A stretch of DNA of 34,264 nucleotides. Origin: Planctomycetota bacterium (GTDB lineage Bacteria > Planctomycetota > Planctomycetia > Pirellulales > Pirellulaceae). Location of the stretch: assembly GCA_029979005.1 (NCBI GenBank), contig JAPOIJ010000038.1:1-34264 (forward strand), read 5' to 3'. Positions 1 to 8,304 of this stretch are shown here, piece by piece. A model generated the notes under the pieces. That model was given only the letters and a program-made list of their open reading frames with translations. It was not told the DNA's origin and searched no databases. The position numbers and the translations under genes are program-made. The first letter of the stretch is position 1. Each line of letters begins with the position of its first letter.

Positions 1-1416
1 ATCATTCTTGGTTTGATTGCTCCGTTTATCTTGATGTCTTTTATGGCGGCGGTTGGGGCTGTAGCTTTTCGCAATTCTTATCGGGGTGCTCAAACTGCGG
101 TTCTTTGAAAAGCGGCTCTGGAAAACAAGTTTGCAGGAAACTTTGCGGCTCGAGGTGCTGCGTCTAATTTAGATGAATATTTTCGAGCGGTTCGCCAACT
201 TTCGGAGGATGAGGATTTTCGGAATGATTTTTTAAATTTGATTGAAAATCCCGAGCTGACTTCGGTGCGACGTCGAATTGCCTATCCCGCATTGAATGAT
301 AGCTTGGCGGAAAAAGAACTCGACTCCGTGAGAGAACGTCTGGAAAGCGATAAGGATGTCCGCAAGATCGAAGGTATCCTGCGATCGAGGCTGACCGACC
401 GAGACAATCAATATCCTTCCAATGTCGATAGTTGGTTCGTTTGTGACCGATGGGGGAATCAGGTCGCTTCTGTATTTGCAGGGCGAAAGATTAATACGAC
501 TCGCGGGAAAAATTTTAGTTATCGAAGCTACTTCACAGGCAACTACGATGATCTTGAGATCTCGGCGCCGTCACTTTCGAGGGGGGCAGCCAGCGACGAT
601 GATGCTGCATTAAATAATCGAAGAGTAATTTCGCGGGCACACCTTTCTTCGGGTTTTTTGAGTACACAAACGGACGGACTCAAAGTTGCTTTTTCTGTTC
701 CGATTAAAGTGGATGGTGAGGTTGTTGGAATCGTTGCCCTGACCATCAATCTTGGAGATATCGCGGAATTTGATTTGAAAGCGACCGAAGGCAACCGCCC
801 CGAGTCGACCGAGGCTAAGATTGAAACTCATTATATGATGCTCGTGGATACGCGAGGTTCGAGTGTAACCGAGCAGGGAGGCCAGGAAGGATTGATTCTG
901 GAGCATCCGGCCATGGAGCAGGTTTGGCGAAATTCGGATGAACAGGAATTAGATATCGGTTTCGCAAAGGTAATGCTGCTCGACAGTGGTGATCCGTTGT
1001 CCCCGAAGAGATTGCTTTATGGAGATTCGAAAACGAGGGATTCTGCACTTGCAGGTGAAGTTTCTTTCGCGGGAAGTCAGGGGGAATATGAATTTGCCGC
1101 AATTATTGAGAGGATACCTTTAGGCGACTTGGTGATTGGAACGCGTAAAAGTGAGTTGCCTGATACGGTCAAGGGAATTGAAGTGTGGGCCGTACTAAAT
1201 TACGAAAACGAATTAACGGTTGTCGCTCAGCTTGCTTCCAAGCTCGCCAACCTTGGTGCGATGGCCGGTTTGGGCGGTTTCGTTTTCGTTATCGCTATGC
1301 TGCTATTTGTGAGGCGGCTGTTGGCAGAATCGAGAAGGAAACTGACCAAGTCGTTCGAACCTGAACGGACGGAATATAACCCTACGATTTCGTTGGAACC
1401 CAATTTTGACGATTGA
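1..1416 (+). pseudogene. Cache-type membrane sensor, 5'-truncated by the window edge, with an in-frame TGA
   Basis: The reading frame is open from base 1 apart from one TGA at 106-108. Before it lies a membrane helix (IILGLIAPFILMSFMAAVGA). After it the same frame continues as a helical stretch (from KAALENKFAGNFAARGA), a long extracellular region resembling a double-Cache ligand-binding domain (including VAFSVPIKVDGEVVGIVALT), and a second membrane helix near 1255-1310 followed by a short basic cytoplasmic tail. Helix-Cache-helix is a common sensor layout. In planctomycetes it often follows a Hanks-type kinase domain, which would lie left of the window (inference). No in-frame ATG exists between the TGA and the TTG at 238, so a natural restart looks unlikely. 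A CGA-to-TGA change would explain the break. Alternatives are a sequencing error or stop-codon readthrough. The Cache call is by pattern only. Confidence 0.55.
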
Positions 1417-1621
1417 TTGCGCTTTGGCGGTGACGGCGATCCATCGTTCGTCTATCGTCAAGGTGGAACAGAACGATCGTTTATCGCCCAGAATAGAGGG
1501 GCTGGTTAAAGATGGTGCCTATCGCTTAGATTTATACGTCAGAGGCGGGCGTTTGAGTGAATTTGGCCGCATTATCTAAGGCACGTTTATGTCCTTAAAT
1601 TTTCTTTTTTGAAGTAGGAAT

Positions 1622-2530
1622 ATGGATCAACCACGAACACCAATGGTATTTAAATCTCCTGTAATTGATCAGGTTGGAGTGGTGGAGCGGGCGAAGCGGT
1701 TTACGTCGCGAAGTATCAAAAGCGAGGCGAAGATGCGGGGACTTGAAATGGTTCTCAGCATGATTGATCTCACGACGCTCGAAGGAATGGATACGGAGGG
1801 CAAGGTTAAACAGTTGTGTTACAAAGCGCAGCATCTTCATGACTCAATCGAAGGCTTGCCGAATGTTGCTGCCGTTTGTGTTTATCCCAATTATGTCGGA
1901 TTGGCGAAACGCAGTCTCGCTGGATCTGGCATTAAAGTTGCGTCGGTTGCGACCGCGTTTCCAAGTGGAAATTCTTCTTTGGAAATAAAGTTGGCGGATG
2001 TGTCGATGGCAGTCTCTGAGGGGGCAGATGAGATTGATATGGTGATTTCGCGAGGGCGGTTCCATCGAGGCGATTACAATTTCGTATTCGATGAAATTGC
2101 CGCCGTTAAAGCCGCCTGTGGTGAGGCAAGATTAAAAACCATTCTTGAAACTGGTGAATTGGGAACGCTTGATAAAGTACGTCTTGCGAGTGACATCGCA
2201 ATCTCGGCAGGTGCAGATTTTATTAAGACTTCGACAGGGAAGATCCAGCCGGCCGCGACCATGCCGGTAACGTTGGTCATGCTGGAGGCAATTCGGGATC
2301 ATTTTCAAAAAACCGGATTGATGGTGGGCATGAAACCTGCTGGGGGAATATCGAAATCCAAGCTTGCACTTCATTACTTAATCATGGTGAAGGAAACGCT
2401 TGGTGATGACTGGCTCGATCCCAAGTGGTTTCGGTTTGGTGCCAGTTCCTTAGCGAATGACGTTTTAATGCAGATTGCCAAGCAGCAGACGGGAGCCTAT
2501 CAAGCGGCTAACTATTTTGCGATAGATTGA
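1622..2530 (+). CDS. deoC: Deoxyribose-phosphate aldolase (DeoC)
   Basis: This cytoplasmic class I aldolase cleaves 2-deoxy-D-ribose 5-phosphate to acetaldehyde and glyceraldehyde 3-phosphate in deoxynucleoside catabolism. The 302-residue product carries the family signatures in order: the CVYP segment (87-90), an EIDMVI strand (D139), the Schiff-base lysine in DFIKTSTGK (K202) and the second active-site lysine in GMKPAGG (K238). It is longer than the E. coli enzyme (about 259 residues) because of an N-terminal extension of about 40 residues. The ATG at 1622 follows a weak AGGA. Two aldehyde dehydrogenase genes follow on the same strand with gaps of about 85 and 66 nt, which suggests one operon in which the released acetaldehyde is oxidised. 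Upstream, 1417-1621 holds nothing convincing. Family assignment is firm; the in vivo substrate is inferred. Confidence 0.95.
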   Translation: MDQPRTPMVFKSPVIDQVGVVERAKRFTSRSIKSEAKMRGLEMVLSMIDLTTLEGMDTEGKVKQLCYKAQHLHDSIEGLPNVAAVCVYPNYVGLAKRSLAGSGIKVASVATAFPSGNSSLEIKLADVSMAVSEGADEIDMVISRGRFHRGDYNFVFDEIAAVKAACGEARLKTILETGELGTLDKVRLASDIAISAGADFIKTSTGKIQPAATMPVTLVMLEAIRDHFQKTGLMVGMKPAGGISKSKLALHYLIMVKETLGDDWLDPKWFRFGASSLANDVLMQIAKQQTGAYQAANYFAID

Positions 2531-2615
2531 GACAAAACTTTTCCGGCTAAACTTTTGGAATCAAATCACTAGCTGGTTTGTGCATCAGCGATTAATTTCG
2601 AAGCAGAAAATAATT

Positions 2616-4064
2616 ATGACTCGTAAGAACAGTAAATGGGATTTATCACCGGCCCCCGAGGGCACTGGTCATATCTCTCTGAAAGAACACTACGGCGTAT
2701 TCATCAATGGTGAATTTCAAACGCCCGACCATGGAAATCGTTTTCAGTCCATTAATCCCGCGACCGGAGAGGTGTTAGCGGAAATTACGGAATCTTCTTC
2801 GCAAGAGGTCGAACAGGCAGTCGCGGCAGCCCGTGCTGCTTATGACGGTGAGTGGTCCAAAATGGGAGGAAGAGAACGGGGGAAATATCTGTACCGGCTG
2901 GCACGGATGGTGCAGGAGCGATCCCGTGAGTTTGCGGTCATCGAGTCATTGGATGGCGGTAAGCCAATTCGGGAGTCTCGGGATGTGGATGTGCCATTAG
3001 CAGCTGCTCATTTGTTTTATTATGCCGGCTGGGCGGACAAGCTGAACTACGCATTCCCCAATCGAATCCCTCGGGCAATCGGTGTCGCCGGCCAAGTTAT
3101 TCCCTGGAATTTTCCGTTGTTGATGGCGGCCTGGAAAATTGCGCCCGCATTGGCAACCGGAAACACAGTAGTTCTGAAGCCGGCCGAGACAACTTCCCTG
3201 ACCGCATTGAAGTTGGCAGAGCTAATACAGGAGGCTGGTTTTCCACCCGGTGTTGTCAATATTGTAACCGGGCACGGCGACGTTGGTGCCGCCATTGTCA
3301 ATCATGAAGATGTTGACAAAGTTGCGTTTACCGGATCGACCGAGGTTGGCAAACTTATTCAAAAATCGATCGCGGGTACTAACAAGCGGTGTACGCTCGA
3401 ATTAGGCGGTAAAGCGGCAAATATTGTATTTGATGATGCTGCTATCGATCAGGCAGTCGAGGGCATTGTCAATGGGATCTATTTTAACCAGGGGCATGTT
3501 TGCTGTGCCGGCAGTCGATTGTTTGTTCAGGAATCCATTCATGACGAACTGATTGAAAAGCTCAAGCATCGTATGGGCACCTTAATCGTTGGTGATCCAC
3601 TGGATAAGAACACAGACGTCGGAGCGATTAATTCTCAACAACAATTGTCGACAATCGAACAATATATTGAGGTGGGTAAACAAGAGGGCGCGGAGTTTTA
3701 CCAAACGGATTGTGATTTGCCCTCGGATGGTTTTTGGTGCCGACCAACGCTGTTCACCGACGTTGCTCAGTCGAACCGGATCGCACAGGAAGAAATATTT
3801 GGCCCCGTGTTAGCCGTTCAGACTTTCCGGACGGTTGCCGAGGTAATCAAAAAGGCTAACAACACGCCTTATGGCTTATCGGCTGGCGTGTGGACTGATA
3901 AGGGTTCGAAGATTTTTAACATGACCTCACAAATGAAAGCGGGGGTCGTTTGGGCGAATACTTACAATTTGTTTGATCCGACCTCGCCATTCGGAGGGTT
4001 TAAAGAGAGCGGGTTTGGACGAGAGGGTGGTCTGCATGGCCTCTCTGCCTATCTGGATTTTTGA
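2616..4064 (+). CDS. NAD(P)-dependent aldehyde dehydrogenase, complete catalytic domain
   Basis: This enzyme oxidises an aldehyde to the carboxylic acid. From the ATG at 2616 the protein has 482 residues, the usual length for the superfamily. An in-frame GTG at 2580 would add 12 residues but has no better ribosome site. Visible motifs are PWNFP (163-167, with the oxyanion-hole Asn165), KPAE (188-191, cofactor ribose binding), FTGST (238-242), ELGG with general base E262, NQGHVCCAGSR with nucleophile C296, and EEIFGP (393-398). It lies between deoC and a catalytically empty ALDH-like gene. The pair has the combined length (482+302) and domain order of an ALDH16 protein split into two genes. 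With DeoC upstream, acetaldehyde is a reasonable but unproven substrate. Confidence 0.92.
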   Translation: MTRKNSKWDLSPAPEGTGHISLKEHYGVFINGEFQTPDHGNRFQSINPATGEVLAEITESSSQEVEQAVAAARAAYDGEWSKMGGRERGKYLYRLARMVQERSREFAVIESLDGGKPIRESRDVDVPLAAAHLFYYAGWADKLNYAFPNRIPRAIGVAGQVIPWNFPLLMAAWKIAPALATGNTVVLKPAETTSLTALKLAELIQEAGFPPGVVNIVTGHGDVGAAIVNHEDVDKVAFTGSTEVGKLIQKSIAGTNKRCTLELGGKAANIVFDDAAIDQAVEGIVNGIYFNQGHVCCAGSRLFVQESIHDELIEKLKHRMGTLIVGDPLDKNTDVGAINSQQQLSTIEQYIEVGKQEGAEFYQTDCDLPSDGFWCRPTLFTDVAQSNRIAQEEIFGPVLAVQTFRTVAEVIKKANNTPYGLSAGVWTDKGSKIFNMTSQMKAGVVWANTYNLFDPTSPFGGFKESGFGREGGLHGLSAYLDF

Positions 4065-4130
4065 GTAGCGTCATTCTTAATGGTCACGGAATTGAAAACG
4101 GAACAGTTCGTTTAATCGGGTGGAACTACA

Positions 4131-5039
4131 GTGGAAGAATCAAATAAAAACTCAAGCAAATCAGAACGGCTTGAGGTCTTGAAGACGTATAAAATGTATA
4201 TCGATGGCAAGTTCCCGCGAACTGAGTCGGCCCGATATTATCAACCCATGGTCAATGGTTTGTCTTTAGGGAACGTCTGCCTCGCGTCTCGAAAAGATGT
4301 TCGTAATGCGGTGGTTGCGGCTCGCTCAGCGCAGGCGGCGTGGGCAAGGCGTACAGCTTACAATCGGGCTCAGATTCTTTATCGGATTGGAGAAATGCTG
4401 GAGGGGCGATCCCAGCAGTTTCTTGATGAACTGGTCCGGCAGGGAGTCGATAAGGAAACTGCCGAAAAACAGGTCGCTGAGAGTATTGACCGTCTGATTT
4501 ATTATGCGGGTTGGTGCGATAAATATCAGCAGTTGTTCAGTTCCGTCAATCCAGTGGCATCGTCGCATTTTAATTTTTCTACGCTTGAACCGGTTGGTGT
4601 TGTCTTCACGGTTGCTTCCCGGACTTGTCCGCTTTTGGGTCTGGTCTCGTTGATTGCACCGGTAATTGCGTCGGGAAATACGTGCGTCGTTCTCGCCTCG
4701 GAGACGTGTCCTTTATCGGCAATTACATTTGCCGAAGTTTTGGCGACATCGGATGTCCCTGGTGGTGTGGTCAATATTTTGACTGGACGAATCGAAGAAT
4801 TAACCGAACACTTTAGCCGTCATTTAGACGTTAACGCGATTGCCTGCGATCGGCTTGATTCGGAGGTGAATACGAAAATTAAGGAATTCGCGGCAGAAAA
4901 TATCAAGCGCGTGAAAACTTATCATCAGGATTGGTCAACTGATGCTGCGGCAAGCCCTTATTTCATTCAAGACTTTTGTGAAGTGAAAACGACGTGGCAC
5001 CCGATTGAACAAATCACAGAATCTGGTGCTTCTTATTGA
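4131..5039 (+). CDS. Catalytically empty ALDH-like protein (ALDH16 C-terminal-domain type)
   Basis: This 302-residue protein starts with GTG at 4131. It aligns by eye with the N-terminal (cofactor-binding) half of aldehyde dehydrogenases: YKMYIDGKF (20-28), a helix with AQILYRIGEML (80-90), IYYAGWCDKY (123-132, matching FYYAGWADKL in the preceding ALDH), EPVGVVFTV (153-161), IASGNTCVVLASE (179-191) and PGGVVNILTG (210-219). The active-site elements are replaced or absent: SRTCPLL stands where PWNFPLL should be, LASE replaces KPAE, and FTGST, ELGGK and the nucleophilic cysteine are missing. ALDH16 enzymes carry a second ALDH-like domain of this kind without catalytic residues, so this is probably a structural partner of the adjacent ALDH. 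It could instead be a decaying duplicate, but the frame is intact. Confidence 0.8.
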   Translation: MEESNKNSSKSERLEVLKTYKMYIDGKFPRTESARYYQPMVNGLSLGNVCLASRKDVRNAVVAARSAQAAWARRTAYNRAQILYRIGEMLEGRSQQFLDELVRQGVDKETAEKQVAESIDRLIYYAGWCDKYQQLFSSVNPVASSHFNFSTLEPVGVVFTVASRTCPLLGLVSLIAPVIASGNTCVVLASETCPLSAITFAEVLATSDVPGGVVNILTGRIEELTEHFSRHLDVNAIACDRLDSEVNTKIKEFAAENIKRVKTYHQDWSTDAAASPYFIQDFCEVKTTWHPIEQITESGASY

Positions 5040-5160
5040 TCTGAGATTTTCGATGAGCCTTGTTGATGCCTATTTGTTGAATACTTGATCCGCGGCCAAA
5101 TTCTAACGCGTACACCTCTCCAGTAGTTTTTTTTAACATGGCATCCTAAAGCCATTTGCA

Positions 5161-5379
5161 CTACCGATTCATTAGCGACTGGATTTCGGAGTTAAATCCT
5201 TGTGTAAGTCCCATCGAATTAATGATGGCTAGTGTGGCCAGGAAGACGAGCACGGCGGCGAACGTGTTCGCGAATACGATTTTTCGCTTTTTCCTATTCG
5301 CCTTTTGAATCGCTTCTTGTTCCTTAAGCAAGACGGGTAAATAGTATTTAACGGTCGAAAGAGATTTTGGCTTGGGCAT
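5161..5379 (-). CDS. Small single-helix membrane protein, unknown function
   Basis: A 72-residue frame read leftward from the ATG at 5379. It has a basic, hydrophilic N-terminal half (KEQEAIQKANRKKRKI), one predicted membrane helix (about residues 35-56, VFANTFAAVLVFLATLAIIN) and a short polar tail, so its N-terminus would be cytoplasmic by the positive-inside rule. I do not recognise a family. No clear Shine-Dalgarno sequence is present. It lies downstream of polX on the same strand, 262 nt away. The composition looks protein-like and no other frame covers this stretch, but a chance frame of this size cannot be ruled out. Confidence 0.45.
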   Translation of the reverse strand: MPKPKSLSTVKYYLPVLLKEQEAIQKANRKKRKIVFANTFAAVLVFLATLAIINSMGLTQGFNSEIQSLMNR

Positions 5380-5483
5380 GGTGTCTAATTTAGGTAGGTT
5401 TTTGTTTGGGTTGTGTTGGACTGGAGGGTCACGACTAGTGAGACTGTCCGTGCCGAATTCTATTCGGTACCCCGCAACGGGTT

Positions 5484-5602
5484 AGGCTTGAAAAAGAGCA
5501 AGCCTCGTGCCATTGAATAAAACGTGGGTGTTTTAAGAGATCGACAGTCAGAGGTTGCTAAAACACAACCATTGAATGAATGGGCGTTGCATTTTTGCAA
5601 CG
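5484..5602. other. Intergenic stretch with two perfect short hairpins
   Basis: The 262-nt gap between the small membrane gene and polX contains two inverted repeats. One is a 7-bp stem, AGGCTTG (5484-5490) with CAAGCCT (5499-5505), enclosing an 8-nt loop. The other is CGTTGCA (5585-5591) with TGCAACG (5596-5602) around a TTTT loop, lying 40 nt past the polX stop. Neither is followed by a T-run in the polX direction, so they are not textbook intrinsic terminators. They could slow or end polX transcription, or protect its 3' end. No gene is visible here. Confidence 0.35.
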
Positions 5603-5641
5603 GTTGATTCGTCGTATTGACGCAAGAATTTTGCCAACCCT

Positions 5642-7369
5642 TTAGTGGTTGATCTTCTTTAAGAATTCAGCCAATGGGAGTGTGTTGGCAACATCCGAGG
5701 CGGATAGGCAACCGCGGCGAGCCTGTTTGATGCCGAAACGCATATTTGTTAAACCCTCGGTTCGATGCGCGTCGGTATTAATTATTACGGGGATGCCGTG
5801 TGTTTTAGCTGCTAAAAGGTGAATGTCGTTGAGGTCAAGACGGATCGGGTTTGCATTGAGTTCGATCATCTTTCGATTAGCCTTCGCCGCTTGGAAAACG
5901 GCATCGATGTCGACGTCGTACGCCTCACGTTTGTTCAAGAGTCGGCCGGTTGGGTGTGCAACCATCGAAACGTACGGGTTTTCGATGGCTCCGATTATTC
6001 GATCTGTAATTTGCTGCCGCGGCTGATTTTGTCCGTAGTGGACGCTGGCAATAATGAAATCGCCTTGAGCCAAAACCTCGTCGGGTAGATCCATTCCACC
6101 AGCTTCAAGAATGTCGCATTCAATGCCTTTCAGGATAACGAAATCATCGTCGGAGGTAGCATTCAATTGGTCAATTCGTTTCCATTGGTCCAACAACCTC
6201 TCCGGTGTCAAGCCATTTGCCATCGAGACTCGCTGGGAGTGATCAGTGATTGCGATATAGGACAGCCCGAGACCTCTCGCCGCGTCCGCCATTTCTTCGA
6301 TAGAAGCTTTGCCATCGGTCGCGGTGGTGTGCATGTGAAGATCTCCGCGGATGTCAGCGAGTTCGATGAGTTTCGGGAGTTCACTTTTTTCCGCCCAATC
6401 CAATTCCCGCCGCGCTTCGCGGATTTCCGGCGGAAAAAAGGGAAGGTCAAGTGACTCGTAGACCTCCAGTTCAGTCTGACCGGCTATTCGGCACTCTTTT
6501 GAATCATTCAGATCAAACACACCCCACTCATTCACCTTTAGTCCCATTTGTTTTGCGCGGCCCCGAACGAGTACATTGTGGTCTTTCGAGCCAGTGAAAT
6601 ACTGAAGTGCGGCTCCAAATGATTCAGTGGGTACAACCCGAAGATCAACTTGAAATTCATTTTCGAGACGAACCGACATTTTTGTTTCACCGCGCACAAT
6701 TACGGAGGTAATATCTTCGAACGTTCCAAAATGATCCATGACGGTTTGGCTGTCATCTGAATCGACCAGTAGATCAAGGTCACCCACGGTTTCTTTGCCT
6801 CGCCGGTAGCTTCCTGCGAATTCACATTGACGAATTGCTGAACAGCCGATCATGTGTTCGTTTAGCTGCGTTGCGATTTTATCGGCGTGTGCCCAAAGAA
6901 TGCGTTCATTCGCCAGAACTGCGATTGAAATCCCTTGCAGGATGGCTTCCTCGGTTTTTGCACCGAATCCGGATAAAAGCCTCACTTGCTGTGCTTCACA
7001 TGCCGCTTTCAGCTGATCTAAGGATTGAATTCCCAGTTCATTGAAAAGAGCGGCACATTTCTTTGGGCCGAGTTTTGGGACGTTTAATAAATCAAGAACT
7101 GTTTTGGGAACTGTTTCTAAGATCTCATCCAGTTGTTTGAGTTTTCCAGTGCTAACGAGTTCGTGGCACTTTTCGGCTACTCCTTTGCCAATGCCATCCA
7201 GTTTCGTAAGGTCTTCGCCGGCTTCGATCATACTGGCAATTGGATCGGGTAGTTCTTTGATAATTCGAGAACCATTGCGATAGGCGCGTAGGCGAAACGC
7301 ATTTGCCCCCGTAAACTCTAACAAGTCGGCTAACTGGGATAGGTTTTTTGAGATTTTTTCGTTGTTCAT
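5642..7369 (-). CDS. polX: DNA polymerase X with PHP phosphoesterase domain
   Basis: Family-X DNA repair polymerase fused to a PHP domain, used in gap-filling repair. From the ATG at 7369 it has 575 residues, close to B. subtilis PolX (570). The open frame extends 25 codons further to 7444, but that part is arginine-rich and unlike the family. Residues 1-150 hold helix-hairpin-helix segments (LDGIGKGVAEK, VPKLGPKKCAALF). The nucleotidyltransferase core shows GSYRRG (186-191), the metal-binding pair in GDLDLLV (D197, D199) and the third Asp in VDLRVV (D242). The PHP domain shows DLHMH (343-347), TDHS (375-378), GIECDI (415-420), ASVHYG (441-446), AHPTGR (471-476) and NTDAHR (531-536), so its metal site looks complete and 3'-5' exonuclease activity is expected. 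Confidence 0.95.
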   Translation of the reverse strand: MNNEKISKNLSQLADLLEFTGANAFRLRAYRNGSRIIKELPDPIASMIEAGEDLTKLDGIGKGVAEKCHELVSTGKLKQLDEILETVPKTVLDLLNVPKLGPKKCAALFNELGIQSLDQLKAACEAQQVRLLSGFGAKTEEAILQGISIAVLANERILWAHADKIATQLNEHMIGCSAIRQCEFAGSYRRGKETVGDLDLLVDSDDSQTVMDHFGTFEDITSVIVRGETKMSVRLENEFQVDLRVVPTESFGAALQYFTGSKDHNVLVRGRAKQMGLKVNEWGVFDLNDSKECRIAGQTELEVYESLDLPFFPPEIREARRELDWAEKSELPKLIELADIRGDLHMHTTATDGKASIEEMADAARGLGLSYIAITDHSQRVSMANGLTPERLLDQWKRIDQLNATSDDDFVILKGIECDILEAGGMDLPDEVLAQGDFIIASVHYGQNQPRQQITDRIIGAIENPYVSMVAHPTGRLLNKREAYDVDIDAVFQAAKANRKMIELNANPIRLDLNDIHLLAAKTHGIPVIINTDAHRTEGLTNMRFGIKQARRGCLSASDVANTLPLAEFLKKINH

Positions 7370-7666
7370 GTTCGGATGATAACGTTTGATAATTGAGTTG
7401 ATAAGACGGTGCCTCAGGAGATTCGAGGCGTAGGACAGTGACACTACTATCTAGCGATAATAATCGTTTGTTGGCACTTGGAATGAGTACAGTTTAAAGT
7501 GGGCTACTGGTTTTAAAGAAAGACTGTAGTCGAGTTAGTGGAGGCAACCTTTAAAGGGGGGGCCTCGCTGGTATCTCGATTGAAAAGTTTTCGCACTTGA
7601 ACGATTTAAACGTCAACAATGTTTTGGTGCATTAATTACCGTTGCATGATTCGTTGAGGAAATGTT

Positions 7667-8101
7667 TTGACTGTTACTCGAGATGGGCTGAAAGAAAAGG
7701 AGACCTTAAGACTTGATCGCCGATTGGCAATTTTAGTTTGCATTTTGTCGGTAGTCCTTTGCCTAGGTTATGCATGGTTTCGGAAAGACCTACCAGGGTG
7801 GTGGAGACGAAGTGGTGGGGGAATCCCCTACACGTTATTTTTTGTGACTTTCTTTTTTACATTGTCACCCAAACGACGTCTTCTGGAAATTGTCACATGT
7901 TTGGCAGTAGGCTGGTCCTGTGCCGCAGAATTTTTGCAACTATGGCAGCCAGAATGGTTGATGGAGTTTCGGGCAACGCCCTTTGGCGCTGCGCTGCTGG
8001 GAAGTTCATTTACATGGTCTGACATACCCCCTTATTTTATTGGAGGCGCTCTAGGTTATCTCGTTTTAAGAGTGGTGTTTGGGAGAAATGATCTAAAGTA
8101 G
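7667..8101 (+). CDS. DUF2809-family integral membrane protein
   Basis: A 144-residue protein with about four membrane helices (near residues 20-38, 53-68, 72-91 and 118-138). The segment EFLQLWQPEWLMEFRATPFG, followed by GSSFTWSDIPPYFIG, matches the DUF2809 pattern as I remember it (E-x2-Q-L-x2-P-x-W, R-x-T-x2-G, G-x2-F-x-W-S-D). The start is the TTG at 7667, supported by GAGGA at 7656-7660 with a 6-nt spacer; no upstream ATG is in frame. The biochemical role of DUF2809 proteins is not known to me. It is flanked by about 297 nt from polX, divergently, and about 200 nt before the next gene, so it may be transcribed alone. Confidence 0.8.
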   Translation: MTVTRDGLKEKETLRLDRRLAILVCILSVVLCLGYAWFRKDLPGWWRRSGGGIPYTLFFVTFFFTLSPKRRLLEIVTCLAVGWSCAAEFLQLWQPEWLMEFRATPFGAALLGSSFTWSDIPPYFIGGALGYLVLRVVFGRNDLK

Positions 8102-8304
8102 GCCAAAATAGACTTCCCCTGTGCTTGTCGTTTTGTATTCCAGTAATCGTTGCAGGTTTGAGGTGTTTGCCTGGGGGAATGAAATCGGTTTCAGGTCGTC
8201 TAGGGAAACCAAGTTTTGCTCGTTTGGAAAAAATGGCCGTCTTTCATTGATTTGCTGGGCTAGGCTTTCTCGGTAGAAAAATAATCTGCGTGAGAGAATG
8301 GCAA

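Noticed and set aside
106-150. Selenocysteine reading of the TGA in the Cache-type sensor
   Set aside because: No hairpin with a GGU-type loop lies 15-25 nt downstream, and the position is a juxtamembrane helix instead of a redox site.
1424-1579. A 51-codon TTG-started frame between the sensor and deoC, ending in LDLYVRGGRLSEFGRII
   Set aside because: No ATG, no ribosome site and no recognised family. It might be a remnant, but the evidence is too thin to annotate.
5127-5158. Intrinsic terminator after the ALDH-like gene (T8 run and the ATGGC/GCCAT hairpin)
   Set aside because: The T-run precedes the hairpin on the plus strand and becomes an A-run on the minus strand, so the order is wrong for both directions.
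7370-7444. The 25-codon N-terminal extension of polX
   Set aside because: The family length and the conserved N-terminus fit the start at 7369; the extension is arginine-rich and unlike PolX.
7468-7492. Sigma-54 promoter (TTGGCAC-like element upstream of the DUF2809 gene)
   Set aside because: The -24 GG is present but the -12 GC is replaced by GA, and no enhancer-binding activator gene is nearby.
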